A stretch of 64,000 nt of DNA, taken from the NCBI GenBank assembly GCA_021397845.1, contig CM038039.1, positions 175,806,526-175,870,525 of the forward strand. The letters run 5' to 3'. Position numbers and translations under genes: made by a program. A model generated the notes under the pieces. It searched no databases and was not told the DNA's origin. It saw nothing but the letters and a program-made list of their open reading frames with translations. Shown here piece after piece: positions 10,093-21,566 of this stretch. Within the stretch, counting starts at the first letter, position 1; each line of letters begins with the position of its first letter. The DNA is from Areca catechu (taxonomy: Eukaryota > Streptophyta > Magnoliopsida > Arecales > Arecaceae).

Positions 10093-11599
10093 TGGTGGGG
10101 GAACCAAGATCAGATATAGATTACTGGGCCCTATTTGGTTTACCTAGCCATGTGTCAAATTTTGTAATCAACTAGAATTGAGTCCTGTAATAAGTTAAGG
10201 TTAGTTGATTTGTATCAACCTTCAACCTAGTCCAGTACATTGAGTCATGTATCCCAGTATGAATCTAGTGTGAGTTCACTTCTTGTATAAGAGAGGAGGC
10301 TACGCTATTTCAGAGTTCCACCAGACCTTATTCTGAAGCCAGAAGCAGTTACGCTAGCTTAAGGGTGCTCAATCGACACTTAGGTGCACTGATTTTCCCC
10401 GGGTGCCATTTCAGATGCCAGATTCCCTCTAGATGCTTCCAAAATATTCTATATACCAGGAGCCCATGCTTACCAGGCTATCCCAGCCCTCCAGGCCTCC
10501 AGATTCAAGCCTAGGAAGCAAGCCCAAAACAAGAGAATAAAGATTTCCTTTTGATGCCAGGAATATGCCAGCCTAGGGAACCAAGCAACCCAGATTCCAG
10601 GGGGCCCAAGCCCAGGCTTCCAAGCCCTTGGCTGACCTCCCCCATTGCTGCCCTAAAGTCCATATGCCCAAGGATTGGGCATCCAAAGCTTTGACCAAGT
10701 CCAAGGAGAGGAAAAGTGGGAGAAGACCAAGTCTTTTCTAACCTAGTTAGGACTTCTAATCCCTTTAAACCTTGTAATTCTAACCTAGCAAGGAAAGGAC
10801 ATGTATTCCAATTTGGAAGAGGATTTGTAACCCAAGTATAACCATGGTTAGTGAGGGCATGGGGACTCTATAAATACCCCACCCCTCCCACTCTTGTAAG
10901 CATCTCTTTCTTATAAATACAACTTGCTGAAATTTTATGATATTGCCTTGTTTTTGGAGTTCTAATGTTGATTCTCTTGTTTTTGTGTGCTCTCCTTGTC
11001 TTCCTGGATTGAAACCCTACTGCCCTAGCTTCCATCAGCATCCTTGGAGATCAGCCATGCCTAGAGAAAGATGCCGTAGCTGCTGCCCCAATCAAGCAAC
11101 TGCTTCTTCCCCGAGACATCCACACCCAAACCTAGTTCATTCAATTCTAAACCCTAATTTTTTATTCCTTTGTTTAATTACTATTTTGATTGACCTCTGA
11201 TGCTTGTAGGATCCCTGAGGTGTTTCACCTCTTTAAAGCAGGCTTTCCTTGCCTTCAGATCAGGTCTAGATTAGCCATCTAATTCAAGGAACTAAAGCTT
11301 CTTCATCTAGGCTCCGATCAGAGTGTGAGTGATCCCTTCTACTACTTAAATTTAATCTCTAACTGGTAAGAAACCATCTCATCTCTTATTATATTTGATG
11401 AAGATAAACTATCCTAAACAAGGAGTTTCTCAACTCTCGGGTCCTGGCTATTTTATTAGTTTGCATGAGTTTGCTTGCGATCCGATTATTCTTACTTTAT
11501 TTTGGAAATCTAGCCTGCAAATAAAATCATAAAATTTACCAAAATATTTTTTTACTATTTTCGATGCATGTTTATTTGTCTTAGAGTTGTCCTGCATCA
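10093..11599 (+). mobile_element. 5' LTR of element P (type 3)
   Basis: It is 1507 bp, starting TGGTGGGGGAACC and ending GTCCTGCATCA, three bases before the primer site. The TATA box is TATAAATA at 10869-10876, followed by CCCCACCCCTCCC. Its first ~50 bases could encode the family's terminal Pol tail (see V and W). Confidence 0.85.
10869..10876 (+). promoter_or_regulatory. TATA box, LTR of P
   Basis: TATAAATA followed by CCCCACCCCTCCC. The 3' LTR repeats it at 18609-18616. Confidence 0.65.
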
Positions 11600-11602
11600 G
11601 TT

Positions 11603-11614
11603 TGGTATTAGAGC
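11603..11614 (+). other. Primer binding site of P
   Basis: TGGTATTAGAGC is one mismatch from the usual TGGTATCAGAGC and lies three bases after the LTR end. Confidence 0.8.
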
Positions 11615-12690
11615 AGGTTTAGAATTGCTTTTACCAACTTTGCATTCACAAACCCTAATTTCAACATCCTGTCCATTGCATTAGGTTCCTAGGTTTTATC
11701 TGATTTTGGCATCTTAAACATTTTATTTTTTGTGAAATCTTCACTGCATGCCTCCTTTTTGACCTAATAATTATCAAAAATTTTAATTAATTTTATTGAA
11801 ACCCTAATTTTCTAAACTTTGGTATATTAGAAACCCTAGCAGAATCCTAATAATTTCTACAGCAGTCCAAGAAACCTTTAGTTTGCATCATCATACGATT
11901 TTTTTTCTGCATGTGATTTAGTAGGTTTCATCATCGCTATCCATACTTTGTCACAAATTTTTTTTGATTTTTTTCTATATCAAGATCTATGCCAAACACT
12001 GCAACAATTGAAATCCTAATTCATTGATTTCTGCTACATTCTGCAATTTGACTCAACCTAACCTAATCAACTACCAAACCCCCAATCCCAAGCCAAACTT
12101 TGTTTGATAACCTCAGTTAACTTAAACCTAACTTGACACATCATAAATCATTAAAAAATTATTTTATTTTCTGATTGTTTTAGATTGCATCAGGACCATC
12201 GATTGCTATCATTCTTAACCTAATCTTAAGGGCAATTCTCTTTCTCATATCAGGGCAGGATTTCATCATCTGTCCTCGGCCCAAAACCACCATCATCATA
12301 TTAACCCAAGCCTAATTAAAATCTATTAGACCTAATTTACCCTAGTGGGCAAGGAGACATCAATAGGTCGGGTCTGAGCTGTATGGGCCAACTAGTGCAT
12401 TTAACCTTTTAGCTATTACTGAAAGTTGGTGTCTAAGGCTGGGGGTCCAGAGTCAAATGACCTAAGTGGTGCTGTGGTTTTTAATTGGGTCCCTGCAAAA
12501 GTAGGGGTGGCCTCCCACACTCCAACCCCTTACCTGGCTAGTGGAAGGACTAGCTATTGGGTTAGGTGTAAGTTGAGTTGACCCACCCAGTTTCTGGCTC
12601 TAGGCTTAGGAAACCTTAGATTATACTAGTCTTTTCTTTCTCTTTTTCATGCTTGGTTGCATCATTTCATTTTGATTGTTTGATTTGTGC
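11615..12690 (+). promoter_or_regulatory. Leader of P with two conserved RNA hairpins
   Basis: This is AT-rich, non-coding sequence. It has the box CTTAAGGGCA near 12225-12234. The family stem lies at 12251-12259 (CAGGGCAGG) and 12269-12277 (TCTGTCCTC), followed by GCCCAAAACCACCA. The second hairpin is CCCTGC-AAAA-GTAGGG at 12491-12506. Similar leaders occur in Q, R, U, V, X and Y. Confidence 0.7.
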
Positions 12691-12906
12691 ATAACCACTA
12701 GACTAGGAACCCAATATCAGAGGTCTAAGCCCCAACCTCGCTCAACCATGGACCCTAGTCTAGATGCTTTCATGAAATCCATGATCGAACAACTTGACAG
12801 AATTGATTTATCTAATAACCAATCTCAAAATCAGCTTACGCAAATAAACTGTAGGTTTGACCAATCCGATACTAAGCTCGGTGGGGAACTAGAGGCACTA
12901 GAATAA
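12691..12906 (+). pseudogene. N-terminal gag fragment of P, start codon lost
   Basis: The frame reads TTRLGTQYQRSKPQPRST, then a heptad-like helical stretch (MDPSLDAFMKSMIEQLDRID...). The equivalent V frame starts ATG-ACC-ACT-AGA (53927). Here the codon is ATA at 12691-12693, so the natural start is gone. The sequence is cut by LTR M at about 12879, and the frame ends in LTR sequence at 12906. Confidence 0.6.
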
Positions 12907-13799
12907 GACAGAGGTTTCTAAACCATCTTTGGATTACCTAGTTGTGATTGAGTCCATTTATAATAAGGACTTAGTCAAGTCGAGTTGTTATTTTATTATT
13001 TGAGTCCTGTACTAGTCAGCTCATGTTGAGCTAGTTTTCTTTCTAAGTCTTGTAATCATGTCCACTTGTATTAAGTCTGTATTGAGTCAAGCCTAGTTGA
13101 AGAAGACTCAAGCATGTGAAGGACACCACCCAGCATGCCACCTCAGCAGCCGCATGGAGCCCAGTCACACCCTGGATTTTGCCACCTAGGATTACTTGGA
13201 GGATCATGAAGTTGGCCCATGCATGAGGAGTTGATGACCACATGCCAGCACACCCCAAACACACCTACTCCACATGCCAGCATGACAAGAAGGAAAGTCA
13301 AAACAGATAATCATGAATCCCCTAATTCATGCTAGCTTGCTTAGGAAAAAAGTGGTCCCTGCTTTGGATATCACTACCTATCTTGTTTGGAGGGATTTTG
13401 TATGGCATGAAAGTATTTTTGATGGGGGAACCGAAAGCCTTCTGAATTTTCTTCTTTTTCTCCTAAATTTTTATTTTTCATTTTACATTTATTTTATTCC
13501 AGCTATTCCAGCTATCCCTTCTATTCCCATTTTATTTTAGGTTTATTCCCGAGTTATTCCTCTACTATTCTTATCATCTTCAACCTCCTTAACCTCCCAA
13601 GAAATTCAATTTTTCTTCATTTTTCTTCCCATTTGTCCCTCTCTGCCTCGCCCGACCATCGGATGCCCACCCGGACGGCCATCTACCTCCCGGCGACAAC
13701 CTCCTCATGGGAACGCCAGCGAATCCCATGGTCGCCCCCCCTGCGGCTCCGCCCATGATGCCCATGCATGTGATGCCTCCCTTCTCCGTGCCCAACACC
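12879..13799 (+). mobile_element. LTR M, first copy (U3 part)
   Basis: It opens near CGGTGGGGAACTAGAGG (TG decayed). It carries the palindrome AGCTCATGTTGAGCT at 13017-13031, then a block (13178-13799) that is repeated almost unchanged at 15886-16490. That block has an AT-rich stretch followed by a GC-rich CCCGACC stretch. It ends abruptly where the inverted LTR N begins. Confidence 0.65.
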
Positions 13800-15264
13800 T
13801 GATGCAGGACAAACTTGATGTACCCTAGGTTATTTGGAAAAATGGAACACCCTAAATAAACTAGGACCCTAGGAGGGCGAAGAAGCCTCCCGGGACTAGG
13901 GCGAGCTGACACTAAAACCTAAAATAGCTGAATTCTTTTGGTTTTCAGTTTTCTTGGTGAAGAAACATGGGATGGAGGATAGGAAACATGGACACTCTAG
14001 GATTGGGGACTCACCTTCACGAGGAGACGTCGCACCTCTAGGGCATCTCACCCACCCCACTACATGTAGTCTAGGGTGACCCACCCATCTCACTACATGC
14101 GGTGCCTAGGGCATCCCACCTAAATAGCTACCTAGGGCCATAAAGAAAAATCCCTAGACCTAGAGGGGGACTCGATGGAAAAGGGGGATAACTAGGGCCT
14201 CGCGCACCTAGACGCTCGCACGCAAGTGAAAGAAGTCGGGTCTCACACTGCTCGACATCCGTAGGTGAAGGAAAGACAGGCTTCAGCCCAGAACTAAAAC
14301 CCAGGGAAAACCCAAAAATTTATATCAAAACTCAATTATTGCAGGGGGAGAGTGGGCCTTTATATAGAAAAAACAAAACCCTCACTTACTTGGCATACAA
14401 GAAACCCAAAAAAAAAATAAAAATTTACATCAAAATCCATGCTATGTCAATATTGATGCTGAATGCTCTGGAAAGTGTGTTGGCTTGATGATCTGCTTCA
14501 GAAAGCATGCTGAACTAAATACTGGACTGCTCCGAAATCTATGCAAAATCCTCTCGTGATTGTGTAGAGGGGAAGATGATCTTTGTCGAGCACCGGAGGA
14601 TGGTCGGTGGCAGGGTGGCGATAGGGTGGCACGGCATGTTGGTCATGCCATTTGGTCTCCCACGACCGTGGGAGACCCCTTGGGCACCGGCGTGGCCTCC
14701 GGCGGACGAGCGGTTGGCGGACTGGCGCCGGGCGATAATAGGCGGGCGGTAGCGGTAGGCGACGGTGGCGCAGGGGCGGACGAACGCCTCCCGTGTCCGT
14801 GCATCTTCCCATGGGCGTGGGGCCTAAGGGCGCCGGCGAGGGAGGTGGCGGCCGGGCATGGGCGGACGGACGCCTCCCGCATCCGTTCGTCTTCCCACGG
14901 GCGTTGGAGCGGTGCCGGATTTCCTGCTAGGGCGAGGCCGACAGGCCGGCCGGTGGGGGCGGCCGGGGGTCGGGCGACCCGGATCTAGGGCTGGCGGGGC
15001 AATGGGCTAGGGTTTTGAAAATTTTTTAAAATCTAGGAAAGAGAATGGAATAAGACTTGAATAAGGTGGGAATAAGATCGGGATACAACTCGAACAGAGG
15101 AAATAGGTGGAATAGCGTGAATAAGTAAAAATAAAAAATGCAAAAAAATAAGAAAAAATGGAAAAAATACTCGAACTTGCCTTGGATCCCAATCATTCTC
15201 CTCGACCACGAAGAACTCGACTCCATCAAGTTCGAAAAATAGAGCAGACCCTAATCCACAACTC
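13800..15264 (-). mobile_element. LTR N, 3' copy (minus), with GC-rich U3
   Basis: On the minus strand the end is GTTTGTCCTGCATCA at 13800. The R/U5 part runs to about 14395 with TATATAAA near 14352-14359. Upstream comes 14396-15000, including about 430 bases of very GC-rich text (14570-15000), then AT-rich 15000-15180, the same AT-then-GC order as the U3 of LTR M. The first ~85 bases after the primer site (15264-15180) read like a short gag start (FELDGVEFFVVEENDWD). So the internal region is almost nil. Confidence 0.55.
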
Positions 15265-15276
15265 GCTCTGATACCA
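15265..15276 (-). other. Primer binding site of element N
   Basis: The minus strand reads TGGTATCAGAGC three bases after the LTR end GCATCA (15280). Confidence 0.9.
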
Positions 15277-15279
15277 AAC

Positions 15280-15880
15280 TGATGCATGGCGGACTCGATG
15301 TACCCTAGGTTATTTGGAAAAACGGAACACCCTAAATAAACTAGGACCTTGGGAGGGCTAAGAATCCTCCCGAGACTAGGGCGAGCTGACACTAAAACCT
15401 AAAACAGCTGAACTCTTTTGGTTTTCAGTTTTCTTGGTGGAGAAACATGGGATGGAGGACAAGAAACATAGACACTCTAGGACTGGGGACTCACCTTCAC
15501 GAAGAGATGTCGCACCTCTAGGGCATCTCACCCAGCCCACTACATGTAGTCTAGGGCATCCCACCCATCTCACTATACGCGGAGCCTAGGGCATCCCACC
15601 CAAATCGCTACCTGGGGCCGTAAACAAAAATCCCTAGACCTAGAGGGGGACTCGATGGAAAAGGGGGATAACTAGGGCCTCGCGCCCCTCGACGCTCGCA
15701 TGCGAGCGAAGGAAGTGGGGTCTCATACCCGTTGACACCCGCAGGTGAAGGAAAGACGAGCCTCGGCCCAGAACCAGAACCTATGGAAAACCCAAAAATT
15801 TATATCAAAACTTAATTATTACAGAGGGAGAGGGGGCCTTTTTATAGAAAAATCAAAACCCTCACTTACTTGGACCACAA
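15280..15880 (-). mobile_element. LTR N, 5' copy (R/U5 part only)
   Basis: It matches 13800-14395 along its length (ACCCTAGGTTATTTGGAAAAA..., TATA region near 15840). It ends at TTACTTGG, where the sequence jumps into the second copy of the M block. Its own U3 is missing. Confidence 0.7.
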
Positions 15881-17720
15881 GCCACCTAGGATTACTTGGA
15901 GGATCATGAAGTTGGCCCATGCATGAGGAGTTGATGACCACATGCCAGCATACCCCAAACACACCAACTCCACATGCCAGCATGACAAGAAGGAAAGTCA
16001 AAACAGATAAACATGAATCCCCTAATTCTTGATATCTTGCTTAGGAAAAAAGTGGTCCCCACTTTGGATGTCACTACATATGTTGTTTGGAGGGATTTTG
16101 TATGGCATGAAAGTATTTTTGATGGGGGGCCCAAAACCCATCTGGATTTTCTTCTTTTTCTCCTAAATTTTTATTTTTCATTTTACATTTTTTTTATTCC
16201 AGCTATTACAGCAATCCCTTCTATTCCCATTTTATTCCACTAAGTTATTCCTCTGCTATTCTTATCATCTTCAACCTCCAAAACCTCCAAGAAATTCAAT
16301 TTTTCTTCGTTTTTCTTCCCATTTGTCCCTCTCAGCCACACCCGACCACCGGATGCCCACCCCGATGTCCATCCACCTCCCGGTGACAACCTCCTCGTGG
16401 GAATGCCGGCAAATCCGATGGCCACCCCCCACCCCCTATGGCTCCGCCCATGATGCCCATGCTCGTGATGCCTTCCTTCTCCGCACCCGATGCCCCTTGC
16501 CCGAAGTCATCTCCAACCGGCAACTCATGCCTCCCGTGACATCCAGGCATCGCTCGGCTGCCTTCCCGCTCCCTCTCCCATGGCCGTCTCCTCCCATGAT
16601 GTCCACCATATCTATGGCCCTCACCACCCCTAAACCCATGGCCGCACCGTCTCCATCCTCGCACCACCAGTCCGGGATCCATCATGCCCAACCGCTTGTC
16701 CACCTGCTACCGTGATGCCCGCCATGAGCCCGAGCCAGATCTAAGTCATGCCCTCCTCTCCCTGTGTCCGCACCGCCTATGCCGGATCTGTAGCTCCAAC
16801 CTCGCATGGCCCATCAGCCCTCCACCTTGCCCGCGACCACGACATCCTGGGCAATATCCTCATGGTGTGGCGCTCCAACCCCTCAGGCCCATCCGCCCTC
16901 TGCCTCACCCCTGCTGCGGCCTTCACATCCTCTACCCAATCCGCCATTCCTCAATTCCACGATCACATGAGAGAGACATGCATAGATTTCAGAGTGGAAG
17001 AACTGGCATGGATCTCAAAGCTACAGGATTTAGGATTAATAAAATAAAATAAAATAAAATTTCCATGCATGTCCTACTTGGTTCCTAAGTCTTGTTAGCC
17101 TATAAAAAGGCACCCCCCCTCTTGTAATAAATCAGTTTGATGAAATGAATTTTTGAGGGTTTTTCCAATTGTTTGTGGTTCTGGGCTGAGGCCCGTTTGC
17201 CTTCGTCCTTCGGGACGTTGAGGGGTGTGAGGCCTCAATTCCTTCACTCCAGCGAGAGTGTCGAGGAGCATGAAGCCGCTCCATGCCATCAGTGCCACCG
17301 TGCATGATGGCAGGGTGTGTTCTCCAAGTCATCAGCACCGCCGTGCATGATGTCGGGATGTGATCCCAAATAAGGTCTTCGCTGCCAAATAGCTAACGAG
17401 GGGCTGGAAACCCTAGGTACCTTTTTCCCCTCCATCTCTCTGTTTCTTGTTAGATCTAGATCCCAGGTTCGAGTTTCATTTCTGTTCCCCCTCCATATCC
17501 CCATCCTTCCTTCACCACCTCCACCAAGAAAAAAACTGAAAACCAAAAGAGTCCAGCCGTTTTAGGATTTTTTTTTTAGGTGTAGTTCTATCCTAGTCCC
17601 GGGAGGTTTCTTAGGCCTCCCACGATCCTTGGTTTGCTTTAGGTCTTTCCCATTTCCGAATAACCCCAGGTTTCTTCGTTTTCCATCCCATACCAGTTTT
17701 CTTCCATTTATTTAGCCCCA
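15881..17720 (+). mobile_element. LTR M, second copy (U3-R-U5)
   Basis: It starts with the block shared with 13178-13799, continues through a GC-rich U3 (16320-16960), TATA box TATAAAAA at 17101-17108, R with CTTCGTCCTTCGGGACGTTG, and U5 ending in the GTCCCGGGAGG region near 17600. The U5 is the plus-strand equivalent of LTR N, so M and N are one family in opposite orientations. The final CA is not clear. Confidence 0.6.
17037..17060 (+). repeat. (AAAAT)n microsatellite
   Basis: About five AAAAT units sit just upstream of the LTR M TATA box. Confidence 0.85.
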
Positions 17721-17964
17721 TACTTTAGGAAGAAAGTGGGAGAGTATTTTCTTCCATGTATTTTGCCCCACACTTTATGAAGAAAGTGGTCACCCATTAT
17801 TTTCTTTATTTTCTTTTGCTTGGGCCCTAAGTCTCATGACTCTATATAAGGGACCCCTTGTATGAAAATTTTAACAACTTTAATATATGAAATATTATTG
17901 AGTCTCCAATTTGTGTGCCTCCCTACTGTGTGCATTAAGGGATCATTTGAGAGTTTTTTTTTTC
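17721..17964 (+). mobile_element. LTR promoter fragment
   Basis: It has two near-copies of a TTAGCCCCATACTTTAGGAAG-like text (about 17710-17740 and 17760-17785) and its own TATATAAG at 17843-17850, followed by GGACCCCTTGTATG. It is truncated on both sides. Confidence 0.5.
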
Positions 17965-19368
17965 CCAGTGTTGCAACTGAATCTAGTATGAGACCAGTGT
18001 GAGTTCATTTCTTGTACAAGAGAAAAGGCTATCCTATTTCAAAGTTCCACCAAACCTCATTCTGAAGCCAAAAGCAGTTACACAAGCTTAGGGGAGCTTA
18101 ATCGACAACTAGGTGCCCTGATTGTGCCCTGATTTTTCACTGGTACCATTTCAGATACCAGATTCCCTCTAGATGCTTTTGAAATATTTCATATACCAGG
18201 AGCCCATGTTTACCAGGCTATCCCAGCACTACAGGCCTCCAAATTCAAGCCCAAGAAGCATGTCCAAAAAAAGAGAACCAAGATTCCCTTTTGATGCTGG
18301 GAATATGCCAGCCCAGTGAACAAAGCAACCCAGATTCCAGGGGGCCCAAGCCCAAGCTTCCAAGCCCTTGGCCAACCACCCCCATTTCTGCCCTAATGTC
18401 CACACACCCAAGGAGTGGGCATCCAAAGCTTTGACCATGTCCAAGGACAGGAAAAGTGGGAGAAGACCAAGTCTTTTCTAACCTAGTTAGGACTCCTAAT
18501 CCCTTTAAACCATGTAATTCTGACCTAGCTAGGAAAGGACTTGTATTCCAATTTGGAAGAGGATTTGTAATTCAAGTGTAACCATGGTTAGTAAGGGCAT
18601 GGGAACTCTATAAATACCCCAACCCTCCTCCTCTTGTAAGCATCTCTTTCTTATGAATGCAACTTGCTGAAATTTTGTGATATTGCCTTGTGTTCGGAGT
18701 TCTAGTGTTGGTTCTCTTGTTCTTGTGTGCTCTCCTTGTCTTCCTAGATTGAAACCCTACTACCCTAGCTTCCATCTGCATCTATGAAGATTAGCCATGC
18801 CTAGAGGAAGACGCCCTAGCTGCCACCCCAATCAAGCAAGTGCTTCTTCCCCGAGACATCCACACCTAAACCTAGTTCTTTCAATTCTAAACCTTAGTTT
18901 CTTATTCCTTTGATTAATTGCTATTTTGATTGACCCTTGATGCTTGTAGGATCCTCGAGGTATTTCACCTCCTTAAAGGAGGCTTTCCTTACCTTCAGAC
19001 CGTGTCTAGATCAGCCATCTAATTCATGGAACTGAAGCTTCTTCATCTAGGCTCCGATCAGAGTGTGAGTGATCCCTTCTACTACTGAAATTTAATCTCG
19101 ACCGGTAAGAAACCATCTCTTCTTTCATTATCTGATTTTAATGAAGATAAACTTCCTAAATTGGAAGTTTCTCAACTCTTGGTTTCTGGCTATTTCATTA
19201 GTTTGCATGAGTTCGCCTACGATCCGATGATTCTTTGCATTGCTAACTTTCTGGTAGTTCTTACTTTTTTTTAGGAATCTAGCATGCAAATAAAATTATA
19301 CAAATCACAGAAATGAATTTTTACTATTTTCCATGCTTCTTTAGCAGTCTTAGAGTTGTCCCGCATCA
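17965..19368 (+). mobile_element. 3' LTR of element P, 5'-truncated
   Basis: It matches 10255-11599 closely, including TATAAATA at 18609-18616, and ends TTGTCCCGCATCA at 19368. The target duplication ATCTT follows. About 165 bases at its head were lost with pol. Confidence 0.85.
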
Positions 19369-20238
19369 ATCTTTCAATCCCAAATCAAGCCACAAAATCT
19401 TGGCTGGCCAAGAGAAGAAAAATTTTTTTAAATTTGTATGCCCTCTTCATGAAGCTTTGTAATTTTTTTCATTTGAATTTGAATGGGTTTTAAGTTGCCT
19501 ATATAAAGGGCCTTACCCCTCCCTTGTATGGATTAATGTTGATGAATGAAAAGAAAACCATTGAGTGCTACTCTTCTTTAGTTACCTTCGTTCCTTAAGA
19601 ATGCCGATCTCCGTGAGGGAGCGCCTTTGCCTTCGGGCGTCGAGAGGTGTAAGGCCTCAAGTTACCTTCTCTTCCACCAATCCATCTTCCATCTTTGAGT
19701 TTTGAGGTCAACTAGATGATCCAACTAGGCACCTAACAAGAAGACACCCAATCAACATCATCTTCAATCATTATTCCTTTATTTCTTCCTGCTACTTGTT
19801 GATTCCTAATCCTTCCCCTTGATTGCTCGCAGGTCCTCCAGGTACCACAAACACGGAGTCAGTCTCCCTTGCCATTGAGACCTTTGGATAGAAAACCAGC
19901 GCATCCACGGGGGTTGAAGGCTTGATCATCCAGACCACATCCATGAGACCGAGTGAACTCGACATCAAGCGCTTCAAAGCTTTTAAGGTTTGCAACCCTA
20001 AAACTCCTAAGTTGATATTGATTCGAGAGCTAAGTTCTCCGAGATTTCTCAATCCCGAGGTCCTCGTCCTATCTAGTTGAGGGACTTACTTGCTTGCTTG
20101 AAGTTCTTATTATTGTAGAACCCTAGATCTATTTTTTATCTATATTCGGGAATCCTAAAGCCTAAAATAATTAAAAATCACAAAGAACAAATTCACCTGC
20201 GTCATTCCTCTCATCCTGCATCTAGTTAGTCCGCATCA
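19369..20238 (+). mobile_element. Type-1 LTR, right part
   Basis: It continues the LTR broken at 10092, includes TATATAAA near 19499, and ends CTAGTTAGTCCGCATCA. It joins a different LTR directly, with no primer site. Confidence 0.85.
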
Positions 20239-21338
20239 GTAGCATTTGAGTTCATTTGTAATAAAGGATTAGCCTATTTGAGTTGTCTTTTTATTATCTA
20301 AGTCCTATACTGGTCAGCTCATGTTGAGCTAGTTTTCATTCTGACTCCTGTACATGTTAGTCCAAGTCTAGTAAAGACTCAGCACAAGTGAAGACCAAGC
20401 TAGTCCAAGTAAGGATCAACCCATCTTGAAGCTTTGAAGATCATGGAAGGCCTACTAGAAGAGATCAGAAGCCCGGATGCCAAATCAAAAGCCCTGGAGC
20501 CCTGAACTGCAGCCTAAAGCAAACTGGGCCAGCCAAGGCCTAGGAGAGGAGTTAATTGGTGCCAAGGCCTTATGCTCACCACCCCTTGGTCGGCCACTAG
20601 AGTCACCACCTTCTAGCTAGGGTTTGGGTGGGATTCTAACTCTTAGTAAATGTCTCTTGTAACCTTACTTGGGGGCCAAGTTTAAGAGTCTATTTAAGAG
20701 ACTGCACTCTCTTGCATCAAGACACCTTTATTCATGATATATAACTGAGTTCTTCCAATTTCTATGTGCTACCTACTATGTGCTAAGGGGATTCTATGTG
20801 AGCCCCTCCTTCCTAGTGTCCTGCACCCCATGTCCAGCTGCCAGCCAGCTCTCCAAACACTGACCGCCCAACCTCAAACTCTTTTCCCCTTATTGTTGTC
20901 TCTTTACTACTTCATCTTTGCTTTATTTTCTAACCCTAGAATGGCTATTTGTAGGTCCCTTGGCTTCTACAAATCCAACGACTCTAGCCGAGCAGTGATC
21001 GTGTCACTGGGTAGAAAGCCGAGAATCCGTCGATGTCTCGCTTGATTTTCTAGGCCGCATCCGAGATTGAGAGTGATCCCATCATCCACGATCTGCACCG
21101 CATGCATCAACCTTTGCCAGGTACACCCTCTCTATCTTCCAGTCACTTTATTGGAGAGGAACTAGCCCAACTGAGACTTCTCAGCCTTGGTGGTCCTCTT
21201 CTTATTGCTTTTTAGGTTTTACTTTGCAAGCATAGAATTCTCTTCTTAGACTAATGGTCTATTCTTCAGGATTTAGATTCAAAACTTAACCTAAAAAATT
21301 ACAAAAATATATTTGCATGCAATTTTAGTTCCGCATCA
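20239..21338 (+). mobile_element. Type-4 gypsy LTR, 5'-truncated
   Basis: It resembles LTR M near its start (AGCTCATGTTGAGCT at about 20325-20339). It lacks its first ~60 bases and ends TTCCGCATCA just before a primer site. Confidence 0.7.
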
Positions 21339-21340
21339 TT

Positions 21341-21352
21341 TGGTATCGGAGC
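21341..21352 (+). other. Decayed primer binding site
   Basis: TGGTATCGGAGC carries one change from the usual site. Its leader (21353-21566) resembles the first 200 bases of the Q leader (GCTTCACCATGGCC...), then is cut by the next LTR. Confidence 0.75.
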
Positions 21353-21566
21353 TTGTTTTGGGCTCAGTTCTCTTTGGATATTCGGATCGGGTGCTTCACC
21401 ATGGCCATTCGATCATAGGAGACTAGTAGGGCTGCTAGATCCTCTCTTCCCAATCTACAAGATCTCCTATGGTGGTAGGGTGCCGTTGTGAATTGACCCA
21501 TGAAGAAGAACAAAAGGAGTTCCATTAGGGTTTTTGCATTCTTGGCCTTCTCAATTGCTTTTGTTT

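Larger units (their letters stand above)
10093..19368 (+). mobile_element. Gypsy element P (type-3 LTRs), with nested debris inside
   Basis: It is bounded by TGGTGGGGGAACCAAG on the left and TTGTCCCGCATCA on the right, with the 5-bp target duplication ATCTT on both sides in a type-1 LTR. It contains a 5' LTR, primer site, leader, a scrap of gag, then about 5 kb of foreign LTRs (12879-17964), and a 3' LTR lacking its first ~165 bases. All of pol is gone. It is the same family as V and W on the minus strand. Confidence 0.8.

Noticed and set aside
14560..14988. 142-codon GC-rich open frame, with a counterpart on the other strand
   Set aside because: GC-rich DNA lacks stops by chance; there is no motif, no start context and no conservation in the sister LTR U3.
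16323..17052. Several Pro/Ser-rich frames of 100-130 codons on both strands
   Set aside because: They lie in the GC-rich U3 of LTR M and differ from the first copy by frame-breaking changes.
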